Shown here: positions 9,080-16,670 of the stretch, piece by piece
How positions within the stretch are numbered: the first letter of the stretch is position 1
Layout: each line of letters starts with the position of its first letter
Origin: Streptomyces flavidovirens DSM 40150
GTDB taxonomy: Bacteria > Actinomycetota > Actinomycetes > Streptomycetales > Streptomycetaceae
DNA: 64,000 nt
NCBI RefSeq assembly: GCF_000429085.1
Contig: NZ_AUBE01000020.1
Location: 1-64,000 of the forward strand
Direction of reading: 5' to 3'
Program-made: the position numbers and the translations under genes
Notes under the pieces: generated by a model
What the model saw: the letters and a program-made list of their open reading frames with translations, nothing else
Databases searched by the model: none
What the model was told of the DNA's origin: nothing

Positions 9080-9110
9080 GCAGAGGATCGTAAGCGTTCG
9101 AAAAGGACAC
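9080..9110 (-). promoter_or_regulatory. putative promoter of the potassium importer
   Basis: On the minus strand TACGAT (9087-9092) sits seven bases before the GTG at 9079, which would place transcription start on the start codon. The -35 region (GGTGTC-like) is weak. Confidence 0.35.
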
Positions 9111-9224
9111 CGCCCACCCACCCACCCCTCTGAGCGGTGGAAACTTCCATATCTGCCACACTCTCCCCGTCTTCGCCATGATCAGGGAGCGTCTGAACGG
9201 GATGGCTCTCGCACATCGGCCTCA

Positions 9225-9386
9225 CCGCCGTCCGTCACCGCCGTCCGTCAGGACGTGGTCCGGACGGCCGGGCACGCCGTGCGCCTCGCGGTCGAACGCG
9301 TCGACGACAGCTCGCTCGCGCCGCGCGAAACCGTCCTCGACCCCAAGCTGGTGGTACGGGGCACGAGCGGCCCCGCCAGGGCGTGA
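9225..9386 (+). pseudogene. LacI-family regulator, C-terminal remnant
   Basis: The plus-strand frame ending with TGA at 9384-9386 reads SVTAVRQDVVRTAGHAVRLA, a short linker, then DPKLVVRGTSG. This is the characteristic last 50 residues of LacI/GalR sugar regulators (the TTVRQ..ELG..A strand-helix and the final LVVRGST strand). Nothing before about 9225 resembles a LacI protein: no helix-turn-helix and no ligand domain. It is therefore a fragment of a gene otherwise deleted. It begins in a 13-base tandem duplication (CCGCCGTCCGTCA twice), a possible deletion scar. It lies between divergently transcribed K+ transport genes. Confidence 0.65.
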
Positions 9387-9524
9387 CGCTACGGTGGACG
9401 AAGACAGGGGCGAGGCTGTACCGGGCACTGTTGCCCGCGCCACCCCCGGTGAGCCGAGAAGGAAGATGTGAGCAGGGTGTTTGTGCAGGTCAGTGGGGCG
9501 ACCAGGAGTGCGGGGTAACGGACG

Positions 9525-10196
9525 ATGCACGTCGTCATCATGGGCTGCGGGCGAGTGGGAGCCGCGCTCGCGCAGAACCTGGAGCAACAGGGGCACACCG
9601 TCGCGGTGATCGACCAGGACCCCACGGCCTTCCGCCGCCTGGGGTCCGGCTTCGGTGGCCGCAGGGTCACCGGGGTCGGTTTCGACCAGGACACCCTCCG
9701 CGAGGCGGGGATCGAGGACGCCGGCGCGTTCGCCGCGGTGAGCAGCGGCGACAACTCCAACATCATCGCGGCCCGGGTGGCCCGCGAGATGTTCGCGATC
9801 GAGAACGTCGCGGCCCGTATCTACGACCCGCGGCGCGCCGAGGTGTACCAGCGCCTGGGCATCCCCACCGTCGCCACGGTCCGCTGGACCGCCGACCAGA
9901 TGATGCGCAGGCTGCTGCCGTCCGGGGCCGAACCGCTGTGGCGCGACCCGAGCGGCGGTGTGCAGCTCGCCGAGGTGCACACCTCCCCCGCCTGGATCGG
10001 GCACAAGATCAGCCGGCTCCAGGAGGAGACGGGCGTACGGGTCGCCTTCCTCACCCGGCTGGGCGAGGCCGTCCTGCCGACCTCCCAGACGGTGCTGCAG
10101 GAGGGTGACCTCGTCCACGTGATGATGCGTACGGAGGACATCGCGAAGGTCGAGGCGGCCTGCTCGCACGGCCCCGAGGAAGGCGGTCAGGGATGA
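9525..10196 (+). CDS. TrkA-family K+ transport regulator, first copy
   Basis: A 223-residue cytoplasmic protein with an N-terminal RCK/TrkA-N Rossmann domain (MGCGRVGAALAQNL nucleotide loop at residues 6-19, acidic ribose-binding IDQD near residue 30) and a C-terminal TrkA-C domain (about 140-215). Such proteins bind NAD(H) or ATP and gate potassium channels or carriers as rings. The stop codon overlaps the start of the next trkA gene by four bases (ATGA), so the two are translationally coupled and probably form a hetero-oligomer, like the CeoB/CeoC pairs of actinobacteria. No Trk membrane subunit is adjacent; the divergent KimA-like importer is the obvious candidate partner by position only. 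Confidence 0.85.
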   Translation: MHVVIMGCGRVGAALAQNLEQQGHTVAVIDQDPTAFRRLGSGFGGRRVTGVGFDQDTLREAGIEDAGAFAAVSSGDNSNIIAARVAREMFAIENVAARIYDPRRAEVYQRLGIPTVATVRWTADQMMRRLLPSGAEPLWRDPSGGVQLAEVHTSPAWIGHKISRLQEETGVRVAFLTRLGEAVLPTSQTVLQEGDLVHVMMRTEDIAKVEAACSHGPEEGGQG

Positions 10197-10870
10197 GGGT
10201 CGCTATTGCCGGAGCCGGCGCGGTGGGACGTTCCATCGCGGGCGAGCTGCTGGAGAACGGTCACGAGATCCTGCTCATCGACAAGGCGCCGACCGCCATC
10301 TCGGTGGAGCGTGTGCCGCTCGCCGAGTGGCTGCTGGCCGACGCCTGCGAGATCACCTCGCTCGACGAGGCGGCGCTCCAGCGCTGCAACGTGGTGATCG
10401 CGGCGACGGGTGACGACAAGGTCAACCTGGTCGTGTCCCTGCTCGCGAAGACCGAGTACGGCGTGCCGCGGGTCGTGGCCCGCGTCAACAACCCCAAGAA
10501 CGAGTGGCTGTTCACCGAGGCCTGGGGTGTCGATGTCGCGGTCTCCACACCGCGTCTGATGTCGGCGCTGGTCGAGGAGGCGGTGAGTGTCGGCGATCTC
10601 GTACGGCTGCTCCGCTTCAGCCACGGCGACGCCAACCTCGTCGAGCTGACGCTGCCGCCCGAGTCGGCGCTGGCCGGCACGCAGGTCGGGGACGTGGACT
10701 GGCCCGAGGACACCTCGCTGGTCACCATCATCCGCGGTACGCGCGTGCTCACGCCGAGCCAGGAGGAGACCCTGGAGGCGGGCGACGAGCTGCTGTTCGT
10801 GGCCGCTCAGGCGCGCGAGGAGCAACTGGAGGACCTGCTGTCGGTCCGCAAGACGGACGCGGCGAGCTGA
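10193..10870 (+). CDS. TrkA-family K+ transport regulator, second copy
   Basis: A 225-residue paralogue of the preceding gene. It begins MRVAIAGAGAVGRSIAGELL with an intact GxGxxG loop, has LIDKAP for the ribose contact, and a TrkA-C domain near residues 140-215 (HGDANLVELTLP and later LEAGDELLFVA). It starts inside the stop of the first gene. Actinobacterial genomes commonly carry such tandem trkA genes. The C-terminal TrkA-C (RCK_C) fold is the domain type that binds c-di-AMP in several K+ systems, but ligand specificity cannot be read here. Transcription ends at the strong hairpin immediately downstream. Confidence 0.85.
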   Translation: MRVAIAGAGAVGRSIAGELLENGHEILLIDKAPTAISVERVPLAEWLLADACEITSLDEAALQRCNVVIAATGDDKVNLVVSLLAKTEYGVPRVVARVNNPKNEWLFTEAWGVDVAVSTPRLMSALVEEAVSVGDLVRLLRFSHGDANLVELTLPPESALAGTQVGDVDWPEDTSLVTIIRGTRVLTPSQEETLEAGDELLFVAAQAREEQLEDLLSVRKTDAAS

Positions 10871-10873
10871 GTC

Positions 10874-10938
10874 GGTACGTACGTACGTGTGTGGGGCCCG
10901 GAACCAAGACGGTTCCGGGCCCCACACACGTACGTACC
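10874..10938. terminator. bidirectional terminator, 28-bp stem
   Basis: Bases 10878-10905 pair perfectly with 10911-10938 around a 5-base loop, with a four-base ACGT slippage extra in the left arm. It separates the convergent trkA and DUF3159 genes and can serve both. Confidence 0.85.
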
Positions 10939-10943
10939 GGAAA

Positions 10944-11729
10944 TCAGGCCTCGCGCCGCGCCGCCGCGGCAGCCGCCTTGCGCTCCTTCTCGGCCTTCTC
11001 CTGCGCCTCCATCTCCGCGAACACGTCGATGGGCGGCGGGGCCTTCGCCAGGAAGACCCACGTCAGGTAGACCGCGAGCAGGAACGGCGGGATCTTCAGC
11101 GCGACCAGGACCCAGCCGAGCTGGGTGGTGTCGGCCCACCAGTACAGCGGGAAGAGGATCGCGCACTTGGCGAGCAGGATCAGGCCCCAGGCCCAGCTCG
11201 CCTTGGCGTACGCCTTCTTGCGTCCCGGGTTCCGCGTCCGCCAGGAGAGGTTCTCCTTGAAGATCGGGCCGAGGATGAGGCCGATCAGCGGAACGCCCGC
11301 GAGCGTGGTCAGGATGTACGCGAGGGCGAGCCCCAGGGTGTAGATCATGCCCGGCAGGTAGAAGTCCTTCGCGTTGCCGGTCATCATCGCGAAGACGACA
11401 CCGAAGGCGACTCCGAAGACGCCGCTGAAGGCGTGCTTGACGGTGTCCCGGCGGATCAGCCGTACGGCGACGAGCAGCAAGGACACCGCGAGAGCGGCGA
11501 TGGCCGAGATGTGCAGGTCCTTGTTGATCGTGAAGATGGTGACGAACAGCAGACCGGGAAGCACGGTCTCCACCATGCCGCGCAGGCCGCCGAAGGCCTC
11601 GAACAGGGCCGCCTCGGTGACGGCCTTGGCTGCCTGGTCACCTTGGGCACCCTGGGCGCCTTGGGCGTCTGCGCCTTCGGTCTGTTCGCTGTCGTGGTCC
11701 GTCGCGGTCGGCTTGTCGAGAGACGTCAC
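10944..11729 (-). CDS. DUF3159 integral membrane protein
   Basis: A 261-residue protein with a polar N-terminus rich in Gln, Gly and Ala (an AQGAQGAQGDQAA slippage-type stretch at about residues 21-35), then five or six hydrophobic segments between residues 55 and 230, including VLPGLLFVTIFTINKDLHIS and SWAWGLILLAKCAILFPLYW, and a lysine/alanine-rich cytoplasmic tail. This architecture is the actinobacterial DUF3159 family, whose function is not established. It starts three bases after the stop of the OB-fold gene upstream, so the two form an operon. The operon lies between K+ transport genes and kdpDE, but that proximity does not show a function. Confidence 0.75.
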   Translation of the reverse strand: MTSLDKPTATDHDSEQTEGADAQGAQGAQGDQAAKAVTEAALFEAFGGLRGMVETVLPGLLFVTIFTINKDLHISAIAALAVSLLLVAVRLIRRDTVKHAFSGVFGVAFGVVFAMMTGNAKDFYLPGMIYTLGLALAYILTTLAGVPLIGLILGPIFKENLSWRTRNPGRKKAYAKASWAWGLILLAKCAILFPLYWWADTTQLGWVLVALKIPPFLLAVYLTWVFLAKAPPPIDVFAEMEAQEKAEKERKAAAAAARREA

Positions 11730-11732
11730 CGG

Positions 11733-12131
11733 CTACTCCTGTCCGAGCGGTCGGAGCTCGTATTTGGGATTGAAAAGCACCCGGCGGCCGTGGCTCATGG
11801 AGATCCGGCCCGAGGCGATGAGCCTGCGGCCCGGTTCTATGCCCACGATGGAACGGCGGCCCAGCCACACGACGTCCAGGGGCGCGGTGCCGTCGAACAG
11901 CTCCGCCTCCAGGGCGGGCACACCGGCCCGCGGACGCAGGGTGACCGTGCGCAAGGTACCAGTCACCCTCACCACCTGGCGGTCGTCGCAGTCGCAGATG
12001 CGTGAGCAACCCGCGGCCTCAGCGTCTTCCTGCAGCTCCGCGGAGTGCAGGTCCTGCTGCGAGGTGGACAGCCGGTCAAGCATCCGGCGGAACCGGCCGG
12101 CAGGCTTCTCCGAACGTGGTACGGCACTCAT
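11733..12131 (-). CDS. OB-fold nucleic-acid-binding protein
   Basis: A 132-residue protein. The N-terminal 45 residues are charged and helical (RFRRMLDRLSTSQQDLHSAE). From about residue 52 a five-stranded OB fold of the RecG-wedge/tRNA anticodon type follows (RQVVRVTGTLRTVTLRP, LEAELFDGTAPLDVVWLGRR, RRLIASGRISMSHGRRVLFN). Its conserved place next to DUF3159 in streptomycetes is typical. No catalytic residues are expected; single-stranded nucleic acid binding is the likely activity but the ligand is unknown. ATG at 12131. Confidence 0.75.
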   Translation of the reverse strand: MSAVPRSEKPAGRFRRMLDRLSTSQQDLHSAELQEDAEAAGCSRICDCDDRQVVRVTGTLRTVTLRPRAGVPALEAELFDGTAPLDVVWLGRRSIVGIEPGRRLIASGRISMSHGRRVLFNPKYELRPLGQE

Positions 12132-12186
12132 ACACGAAGCCTACCGGGGAGCGGGCCGCCCCGGATCACCCCGGATTCCGGTCGTC

Positions 12187-12264
12187 GCTGCCGCTGCCGC
12201 TGCGGCTGCGGCTGCGGCTGCGGCTGCGGCTGCGGCTACGGCTACGGCTACGGCTACGGCTACC
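12187..12264. repeat. 13-unit hexanucleotide tandem array touching the kdpE stop
   Basis: Units of GCTGCC (2), GCTGCG (6), GCTACG (4) and GCTACC (1) run without interruption. On the minus strand the kdpE stop TAG is the first of five in-frame TAG codons spaced six bases apart, after which the unit changes from CCGTAG to CCGCAG. Confidence 0.9.
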
Positions 12265-12943
12265 GCTCGAAGCGGTACCCCATGCCGGGTTCGGTGACGA
12301 AGTGCCTGGGGTGCGAGGGATCCGCCTCCAGCTTGCGGCGCAGCTGAGCCATGTAGACGCGCAGGTAGTTGGTCTCGGTGCCGTACGAAGGGCCCCAGAC
12401 CTCCTGGAGCAGCTGCTTCTGGCTGACCAGCCGGCCCGTGTTCCGTACGAGCACCTCCAGGAGGTGCCATTCGGTGGGGGTCAGCCGTACGTCCCTGCCG
12501 TCACGGTTCACCTTCTTGGCGGCCAGGTCGACGGTGAAGTCGCCCGCGTCGACTATCACGTCGTCCTCAGCCCCGCCCGTCGGCTCGGCCCTGCGGACCG
12601 CGGCGCGGAGCCTGGCCAGCAGCTCGTCCATGCCGAAGGGCTTGGTGACGTAGTCGTCGGCCCCGGCGTCCAGCGCCTCGACCTTCTCGTCGGAGGTCTG
12701 GCGGGCGGAGAGCACCAGGATCGGTACGCGGGTCCAGCCGCGCAGGCCCTTGATCACCTCCACACCGTCCATGTCGGGCAGGCCGAGGTCAAGGACGACC
12801 ACGTCGGGGTGGCGGGCGGCGGCGAGCTGGAGCGCGGTCGCCCCGTCGGGGGCCGCGTCCACTTCGTACTTGCGCGCCTTCAGGTTGATCACGAGGGCGC
12901 GTACGATCTGCGGCTCGTCGTCGACCACGAGCACCCGGGTCAT
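12260..12943 (-). CDS. kdpE: KdpE-type response regulator
   Basis: A 227-residue OmpR/PhoB-family regulator. The receiver domain has the acidic pair DDEP at residues 8-11, the phosphorylated aspartate in VVVLDLGLPDMDG, the switch threonine/serine in VLSAR, and the lysine in VTKPFG. The DNA-binding winged helix ends with NYLRVYMAQLRRKLE and the final GMGYRFE. KdpE pairs with KdpD and in other bacteria activates kdpFABC on K+ limitation or osmotic stress. Its start overlaps the kdpD stop by four bases. kdpFABC is not in the window, so the target must lie elsewhere, or be one of the neighbouring K+ genes. The stop codon merges into a hexanucleotide repeat array. Confidence 0.88.
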   Translation of the reverse strand: MTRVLVVDDEPQIVRALVINLKARKYEVDAAPDGATALQLAAARHPDVVVLDLGLPDMDGVEVIKGLRGWTRVPILVLSARQTSDEKVEALDAGADDYVTKPFGMDELLARLRAAVRRAEPTGGAEDDVIVDAGDFTVDLAAKKVNRDGRDVRLTPTEWHLLEVLVRNTGRLVSQKQLLQEVWGPSYGTETNYLRVYMAQLRRKLEADPSHPRHFVTEPGMGYRFER

Positions 12944-15549
12944 GGAGTGCCTGCCTTTCTGCTGGATGTACGTGGGGAGGTCCGTGTGGAGGTACGTGTG
13001 GAGGTACGTGTCGATGCACGGGCGGGGAGACCGGGTCGTACCGGCGTGTGCCCTGCGACCGCCTTGAGGGTGAGGACCATCGTCATGCCGCCGCCGGGCG
13101 TGTCCTCGGCGGTGAGCGTGCCGCCCATGGCTTCGGCGAAGCCGCGGGCGACCGCGAGCCCGAGGCCCACTCCGGCGCCGCGCGGGGCGTCGCCGTAGCG
13201 CTGGAACGGCTCGAATATCCGGTCCTTCTCGTCGTCGGGGACACCGGGGCCGCGGTCCGCGACGCGCAGTTCGACGCGGTCGCCGAGCGCGCTGGCGGCG
13301 ACGGAGACGGGGACGCCGACGGGGCTGTACTTCACGGCGTTCTCGACGATGTTGGCGACGGCGCGTTCGAGGAGGCCGCGGTCGACGGCCACCATCGGCA
13401 GGCTCTCCGGGATGTCGAGGCCGACGCTCTCGGCGGGTACGCCCACAAGCGCCATCGGGACGACCTCGTCCAGGTCGGTCTCGCGGATGAGCGGAGTGAC
13501 GGTTCCGGTCTGGAGCCTGGACATGTCGAGGAGGTTGCCGACCAGGTGGTCGAGGCGGTCGGCGCCGTCCTCGATGCCCGCGAGCAGTTCGGCCTCGTCG
13601 GCCTCCGACCAGGACACGTCGTCGGAGCGCAGGGACGAAACGGCGGCCTTGATGGCGGCGAGCGGCGTACGCAGGTCATGGCTGACGGCGGCGAGCAGGG
13701 CGGTGCGGATGCGGTTGCCCTCGGCGAGTTTGCGCGCCCCCTCGGCCTCGCCCACCAGGCGCTGCCTGTCGAGTACGACGGCTGCCTGGGCGGCGAAGGC
13801 GCCGAGCACCCGGCGGTCCTCGGCGGGCAGGACGCGGCCGGAGAGCGCGAGCGCCATGTGGTCGCCGACGGGCATGTCCACGTCGGCGTCCTCGGGGCGC
13901 GTGACCGGGTCGGGGCCGACGCTGCCCGCGCAGGTCCAGGGGTCGACGTCGCTCGCCCGTTCGAGCAGGGCGACCGACCGCATGGCGAAGGTCTCGCGGA
14001 CCCGCTCCAGCAGGGCGTCCAGGGTCGTCTCGCCGCGCAGGACACTGCCCGCGAGGAACGAGAGGATCTCGGACTCGGCGCGCAGCCGGGCGGCCTGGTG
14101 GGTGCGGCGGGCCGCCAGGTCGACCACGGAGGCGACCGAGACGGCCACCGCGAAGAAGATCACGATCGCGACGATGTTCTTCGGGTCGCTGACCGTGAGG
14201 GTGTGGGTGGGCGGCGTGAAGTAGTAGTTCAGCAGGAGCGATCCCACGGCGGCCGATGCGAGCGCGGGCAGCAGCCCGCCGAGCAGGGCCGCGAGCACGG
14301 TGAGGAACAGGAACAGCAGGACGTTGTTGGCGAGCCCCGGACCGTGCTCCATGCTCGTGAGCAGCAGCGCGAGCAGGGCGGGAGCCACGACACCGACCAG
14401 CCATCCGGAGACGATCCGGGCCCGGCCGAGGCGGGCGCCGCGGGCGACGGGCAGGCCCCGGCCCTTGGCGACGTGGTCGTGGGTGACGATGTGGACGTCC
14501 AGGTCGGGCCCGGAGTCGCGGGCCACGGTGGCGCCGACTCCGGGCCCGAGGACGTACTGCCAGGCCTTGCGGCGGCTGGAGCCGAGCACGATCTGCGTGG
14601 CGTTGACGCCGCGCGCGAATTCGAGCAGGGCGTGCGGTACGTCGTCGCCTATGACGTGGTGAAACGTTCCGCCGAGGTCCTCGACGAGCGTGCGCTGTAC
14701 GGCGAGTTCCCTGGGCGAGGCCGAGGTCAGGCCGTCGCTGCGGGCGATGTAGACGGCGAGGATCTCGCTGCCGGACCCCTTGGCGGCCATGCGGGAGGCG
14801 CGGCGGATGAGCGTACGGCCCTCGGGTCCGCCGGTGAGGCCGACGACGATGCGTTCGCGCGCCTGCCAGGTGGAGCGGATGTTGTGCTCGCCGCGGTACT
14901 GCTGGAGGTACTCGTCGACGCGGTCGGCGACCCACAGGAGCGCCAGCTCGCGCAGCGCGGTGAGGTTGCCGGGGCGGAAGTAGTGGGACAGAGCCGCGTC
15001 GAGTCTGTCCGGCTTGTATATGTTGCCGTGGGCCATGCGGCGGCGCAGGGCCTGGGGCGACATGTCGACGAGCTCGATCTGGTCGGCCCGCCGTACGACC
15101 TCGTCGGGCACGGTCTCCCGCTGCCGTACGCCGGTTATCGACTCGACGACATCGCCCAGGGACTCCAGGTGCTGGATATTGACCGTGGAGATGACGTCGA
15201 TGCCGGCCTGGAGCAGCTCTTCGACATCCTGGCAGCGCTTGGCGTTGCGTGAGCCCGGAACGTTGGTGTGGGCGAGTTCGTCGACGAGGGCGACGGCGGG
15301 GCGGCGCCGGAGGACCGCGTCGACGTCCATCTCGGTGAAGACCGCGCCGCGGTACTCGATCTCGCGGCGCCCCACCTGCTCCAGTCCGTGCAGCATCACT
15401 TCGGTGCGGGGACGGTCGTGGTGCTCGACGAAGGCGACGACGCAGTCGGTGCCGCGCTCGACCCGCCGGTGGGCCTCGGCGAGCATGGCGTACGTCTTGC
15501 CGACACCGGGCGCCGCACCCAGGTAGATCCGAAGTTTGCCACGTCCCAT
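12940..15549 (-). CDS. kdpD: KdpD-type sensor histidine kinase
   Basis: An 869-residue membrane sensor. The order is: KdpD N-terminal ATP-binding domain (GAAPGVGKTYAML Walker-type loop), universal-stress-like domain (about 225-345), four membrane helices of the DUF4118 type (about 390-490), a GAF-like domain, HisKA with the phosphorylated histidine in AVSHDLRTPLAAIK, and a HATPase with NIVENAVKY and RGPGVPD. It senses K+ and turgor and phosphorylates KdpE. The ATG at 15549 starts the canonical MGRGKLRIYLG; a TTG at 15579 would add ten residues. The last 35 residues are an odd Arg-Thr-Ser repeat tail made by a 12-bp tandem repeat. USP-domain KdpD proteins can bind c-di-AMP in Staphylococcus, which is of interest given the window's other genes. 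Confidence 0.87.
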   Translation of the reverse strand: MGRGKLRIYLGAAPGVGKTYAMLAEAHRRVERGTDCVVAFVEHHDRPRTEVMLHGLEQVGRREIEYRGAVFTEMDVDAVLRRRPAVALVDELAHTNVPGSRNAKRCQDVEELLQAGIDVISTVNIQHLESLGDVVESITGVRQRETVPDEVVRRADQIELVDMSPQALRRRMAHGNIYKPDRLDAALSHYFRPGNLTALRELALLWVADRVDEYLQQYRGEHNIRSTWQARERIVVGLTGGPEGRTLIRRASRMAAKGSGSEILAVYIARSDGLTSASPRELAVQRTLVEDLGGTFHHVIGDDVPHALLEFARGVNATQIVLGSSRRKAWQYVLGPGVGATVARDSGPDLDVHIVTHDHVAKGRGLPVARGARLGRARIVSGWLVGVVAPALLALLLTSMEHGPGLANNVLLFLFLTVLAALLGGLLPALASAAVGSLLLNYYFTPPTHTLTVSDPKNIVAIVIFFAVAVSVASVVDLAARRTHQAARLRAESEILSFLAGSVLRGETTLDALLERVRETFAMRSVALLERASDVDPWTCAGSVGPDPVTRPEDADVDMPVGDHMALALSGRVLPAEDRRVLGAFAAQAAVVLDRQRLVGEAEGARKLAEGNRIRTALLAAVSHDLRTPLAAIKAAVSSLRSDDVSWSEADEAELLAGIEDGADRLDHLVGNLLDMSRLQTGTVTPLIRETDLDEVVPMALVGVPAESVGLDIPESLPMVAVDRGLLERAVANIVENAVKYSPVGVPVSVAASALGDRVELRVADRGPGVPDDEKDRIFEPFQRYGDAPRGAGVGLGLAVARGFAEAMGGTLTAEDTPGGGMTMVLTLKAVAGHTPVRPGLPARASTRTSTRTSTRTSPRTSSRKAGTP
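12968..13015. repeat. four 12-bp tandem repeats in the 3' end of kdpD
   Basis: Units of the form GTACGTGTGGAG lie at 12968-12979, 12980-12991, 12992-13003 and 13004-13015 (last partly diverged). On the minus strand they encode four RTST-like units in the C-terminal tail of KdpD. Confidence 0.8.
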
Positions 15550-15628
15550 GGCCCCATTGTCATCGCTGTCTCCAGGCAAAACGGACGCGGGGGGCGACTT
15601 CAGGTGCGTATTGACGAAGCCCTGATGC

Positions 15629-16363
15629 TCAGACGTGTTCGACGAGGTGGCCGTCGCCGAGTTCCAGGACCCGGTCGGCGAGGTCCAGGAGCTGGGCGTC
15701 GTGCGTGGCGACGAGCGCGGTCACGCCTTCGCTCCGTACGACCGCGCGCAGCAGCTCCATCACCGCGAGGCCGGTCTGTGCGTCGAGCTGGCCGGTGGGC
15801 TCGTCCGCGATCAGCAGCGCCGGCTTGTTGGCGAGTGCGCGGGCGATGGCGACGCGCTGCTGCTGGCCGCCGGAGAGCTCGCCGGGGCGCTGCGCGGCCT
15901 GGCCGGCGAGGCCGACGAGGGCGAGCAGCAGCTCGACGCGCTCCTCACGCACCTTCGGGTCGGTCCTGCGCAGCCGCATCGGTACGCCGACGTTCTCGGC
16001 GGCGGTGAGGATCGGGATCAGGCCGAAGGACTGGAAGATGAAGCCGATGCGGTCGCGGCGCAGTTCCAGGAGGCCGTTCTCGCCGAGGCCCGCCAGTTCG
16101 GTGCCGTCCACGGCGATGCGGCCGCGGTCGGCGGTGTCGAGGCCGCCGACCAGGTTGAGCAGGGTCGTCTTGCCGGAGCCCGACCGGCCCTTGAGCGCGA
16201 CGAGCTGACCGCGCGGCACGGTGAAGGAGACGCCGCGCAGCGCGTGGACGGCCGCCGCTCCCGTGCCGTAGGAGTGGTGCAGATCCGTCACCTCGACCAT
16301 GGGTCGCCCGGCCGATTCGCCAACGACCGCGGCGCCTGCGGCGCCCCTGGTGTTCTCGTTCAC
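15629..16363 (-). CDS. ABC transporter ATP-binding protein, LolD/MacB type, no permease nearby
   Basis: A 244-residue ATPase with Walker A GRSGSGKTTLL, Q-loop FQSFGLIP, signature LSGGQQQRVAIARAL, Walker B ALLIADEPTGQLD and H-loop ATHD, all intact. The LDAQTG and FIFQSFGLIPILTAAENV pattern places it in the LolD/MacB/FtsE-like group, which works with FtsX-type permeases in lipoprotein or peptide efflux. The GTG at 16363 has GGGGGAG at good distance. No FtsX-type permease is found on either side; upstream there is only a short unexplained reading (16434-16520) and a terminator. The permease is either elsewhere or has been deleted here. Confidence 0.85.
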   Translation of the reverse strand: MNENTRGAAGAAVVGESAGRPMVEVTDLHHSYGTGAAAVHALRGVSFTVPRGQLVALKGRSGSGKTTLLNLVGGLDTADRGRIAVDGTELAGLGENGLLELRRDRIGFIFQSFGLIPILTAAENVGVPMRLRRTDPKVREERVELLLALVGLAGQAAQRPGELSGGQQQRVAIARALANKPALLIADEPTGQLDAQTGLAVMELLRAVVRSEGVTALVATHDAQLLDLADRVLELGDGHLVEHV

Positions 16364-16604
16364 GCGTGCTCCCCCGTACGGTCGTTCGGCCGGGCGTCAG
16401 TATGGTCACCGCGCGCCCGGCCCCGCAACGGTCAGCCCGTGACCACGAGCTCCTTGAGCGCGATGTCGAGTGCGAGGACGTTCACCGCCGACAGGACGAG
16501 GGTCCAGCAGCGACCGGCCGTCCGTTGACGCCTCCCTTACGGCGACGGCCGCCGTCTTGACGAGTTTCGTACGGGCCCGCCCACTGGCCCCTGACCAGCA
16601 AAAA
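16364..16604 (-). other. gap upstream of the ABC ATPase with a short orphan reading
   Basis: On the minus strand a frame ends with TGA at 16436-16434 after AVNVLALDIALKELVVTG, preceded by GGGAGG but without a usable start codon and with a stop shortly upstream. It may be the tail of a lost gene. I do not recognise it. Confidence 0.35.
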
Positions 16605-16647
16605 GCCGGTGGGCCGTACTCCCGCTCGGGGAGTACGGCCCACCGGC
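16605..16647 (-). terminator. factor-independent terminator of the dut operon
   Basis: A perfect 19-bp stem (16605-16623 with 16629-16647) around a 5-base loop is followed on the minus strand by TTTTT. It ends the thioesterase-dut-DUF3710 transcript. Confidence 0.9.
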
Positions 16648-16670
16648 CACGTCAGTTTCGGGTCAGCGCG

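Larger units (their letters stand above)
9080..9524. other. 445-bp divergent intergenic region, importer / trkA
   Basis: Contains the importer promoter on the minus strand, the LacI remnant on the plus strand, and the upstream region of the two trkA genes. No other gene is supported. Confidence 0.5.

Noticed and set aside
12187-12264. CRISPR or protein-coding repeat
   Set aside because: Pure 6-bp tandem repeat without spacers, starting at the stop of kdpE.
13048-15252. Plus-strand open frame of about 730 codons opposite kdpD
   Set aside because: Shadow of kdpD: repetitive Gly/Ala/Val/Asp/Arg composition, no domain and no ribosome binding site.
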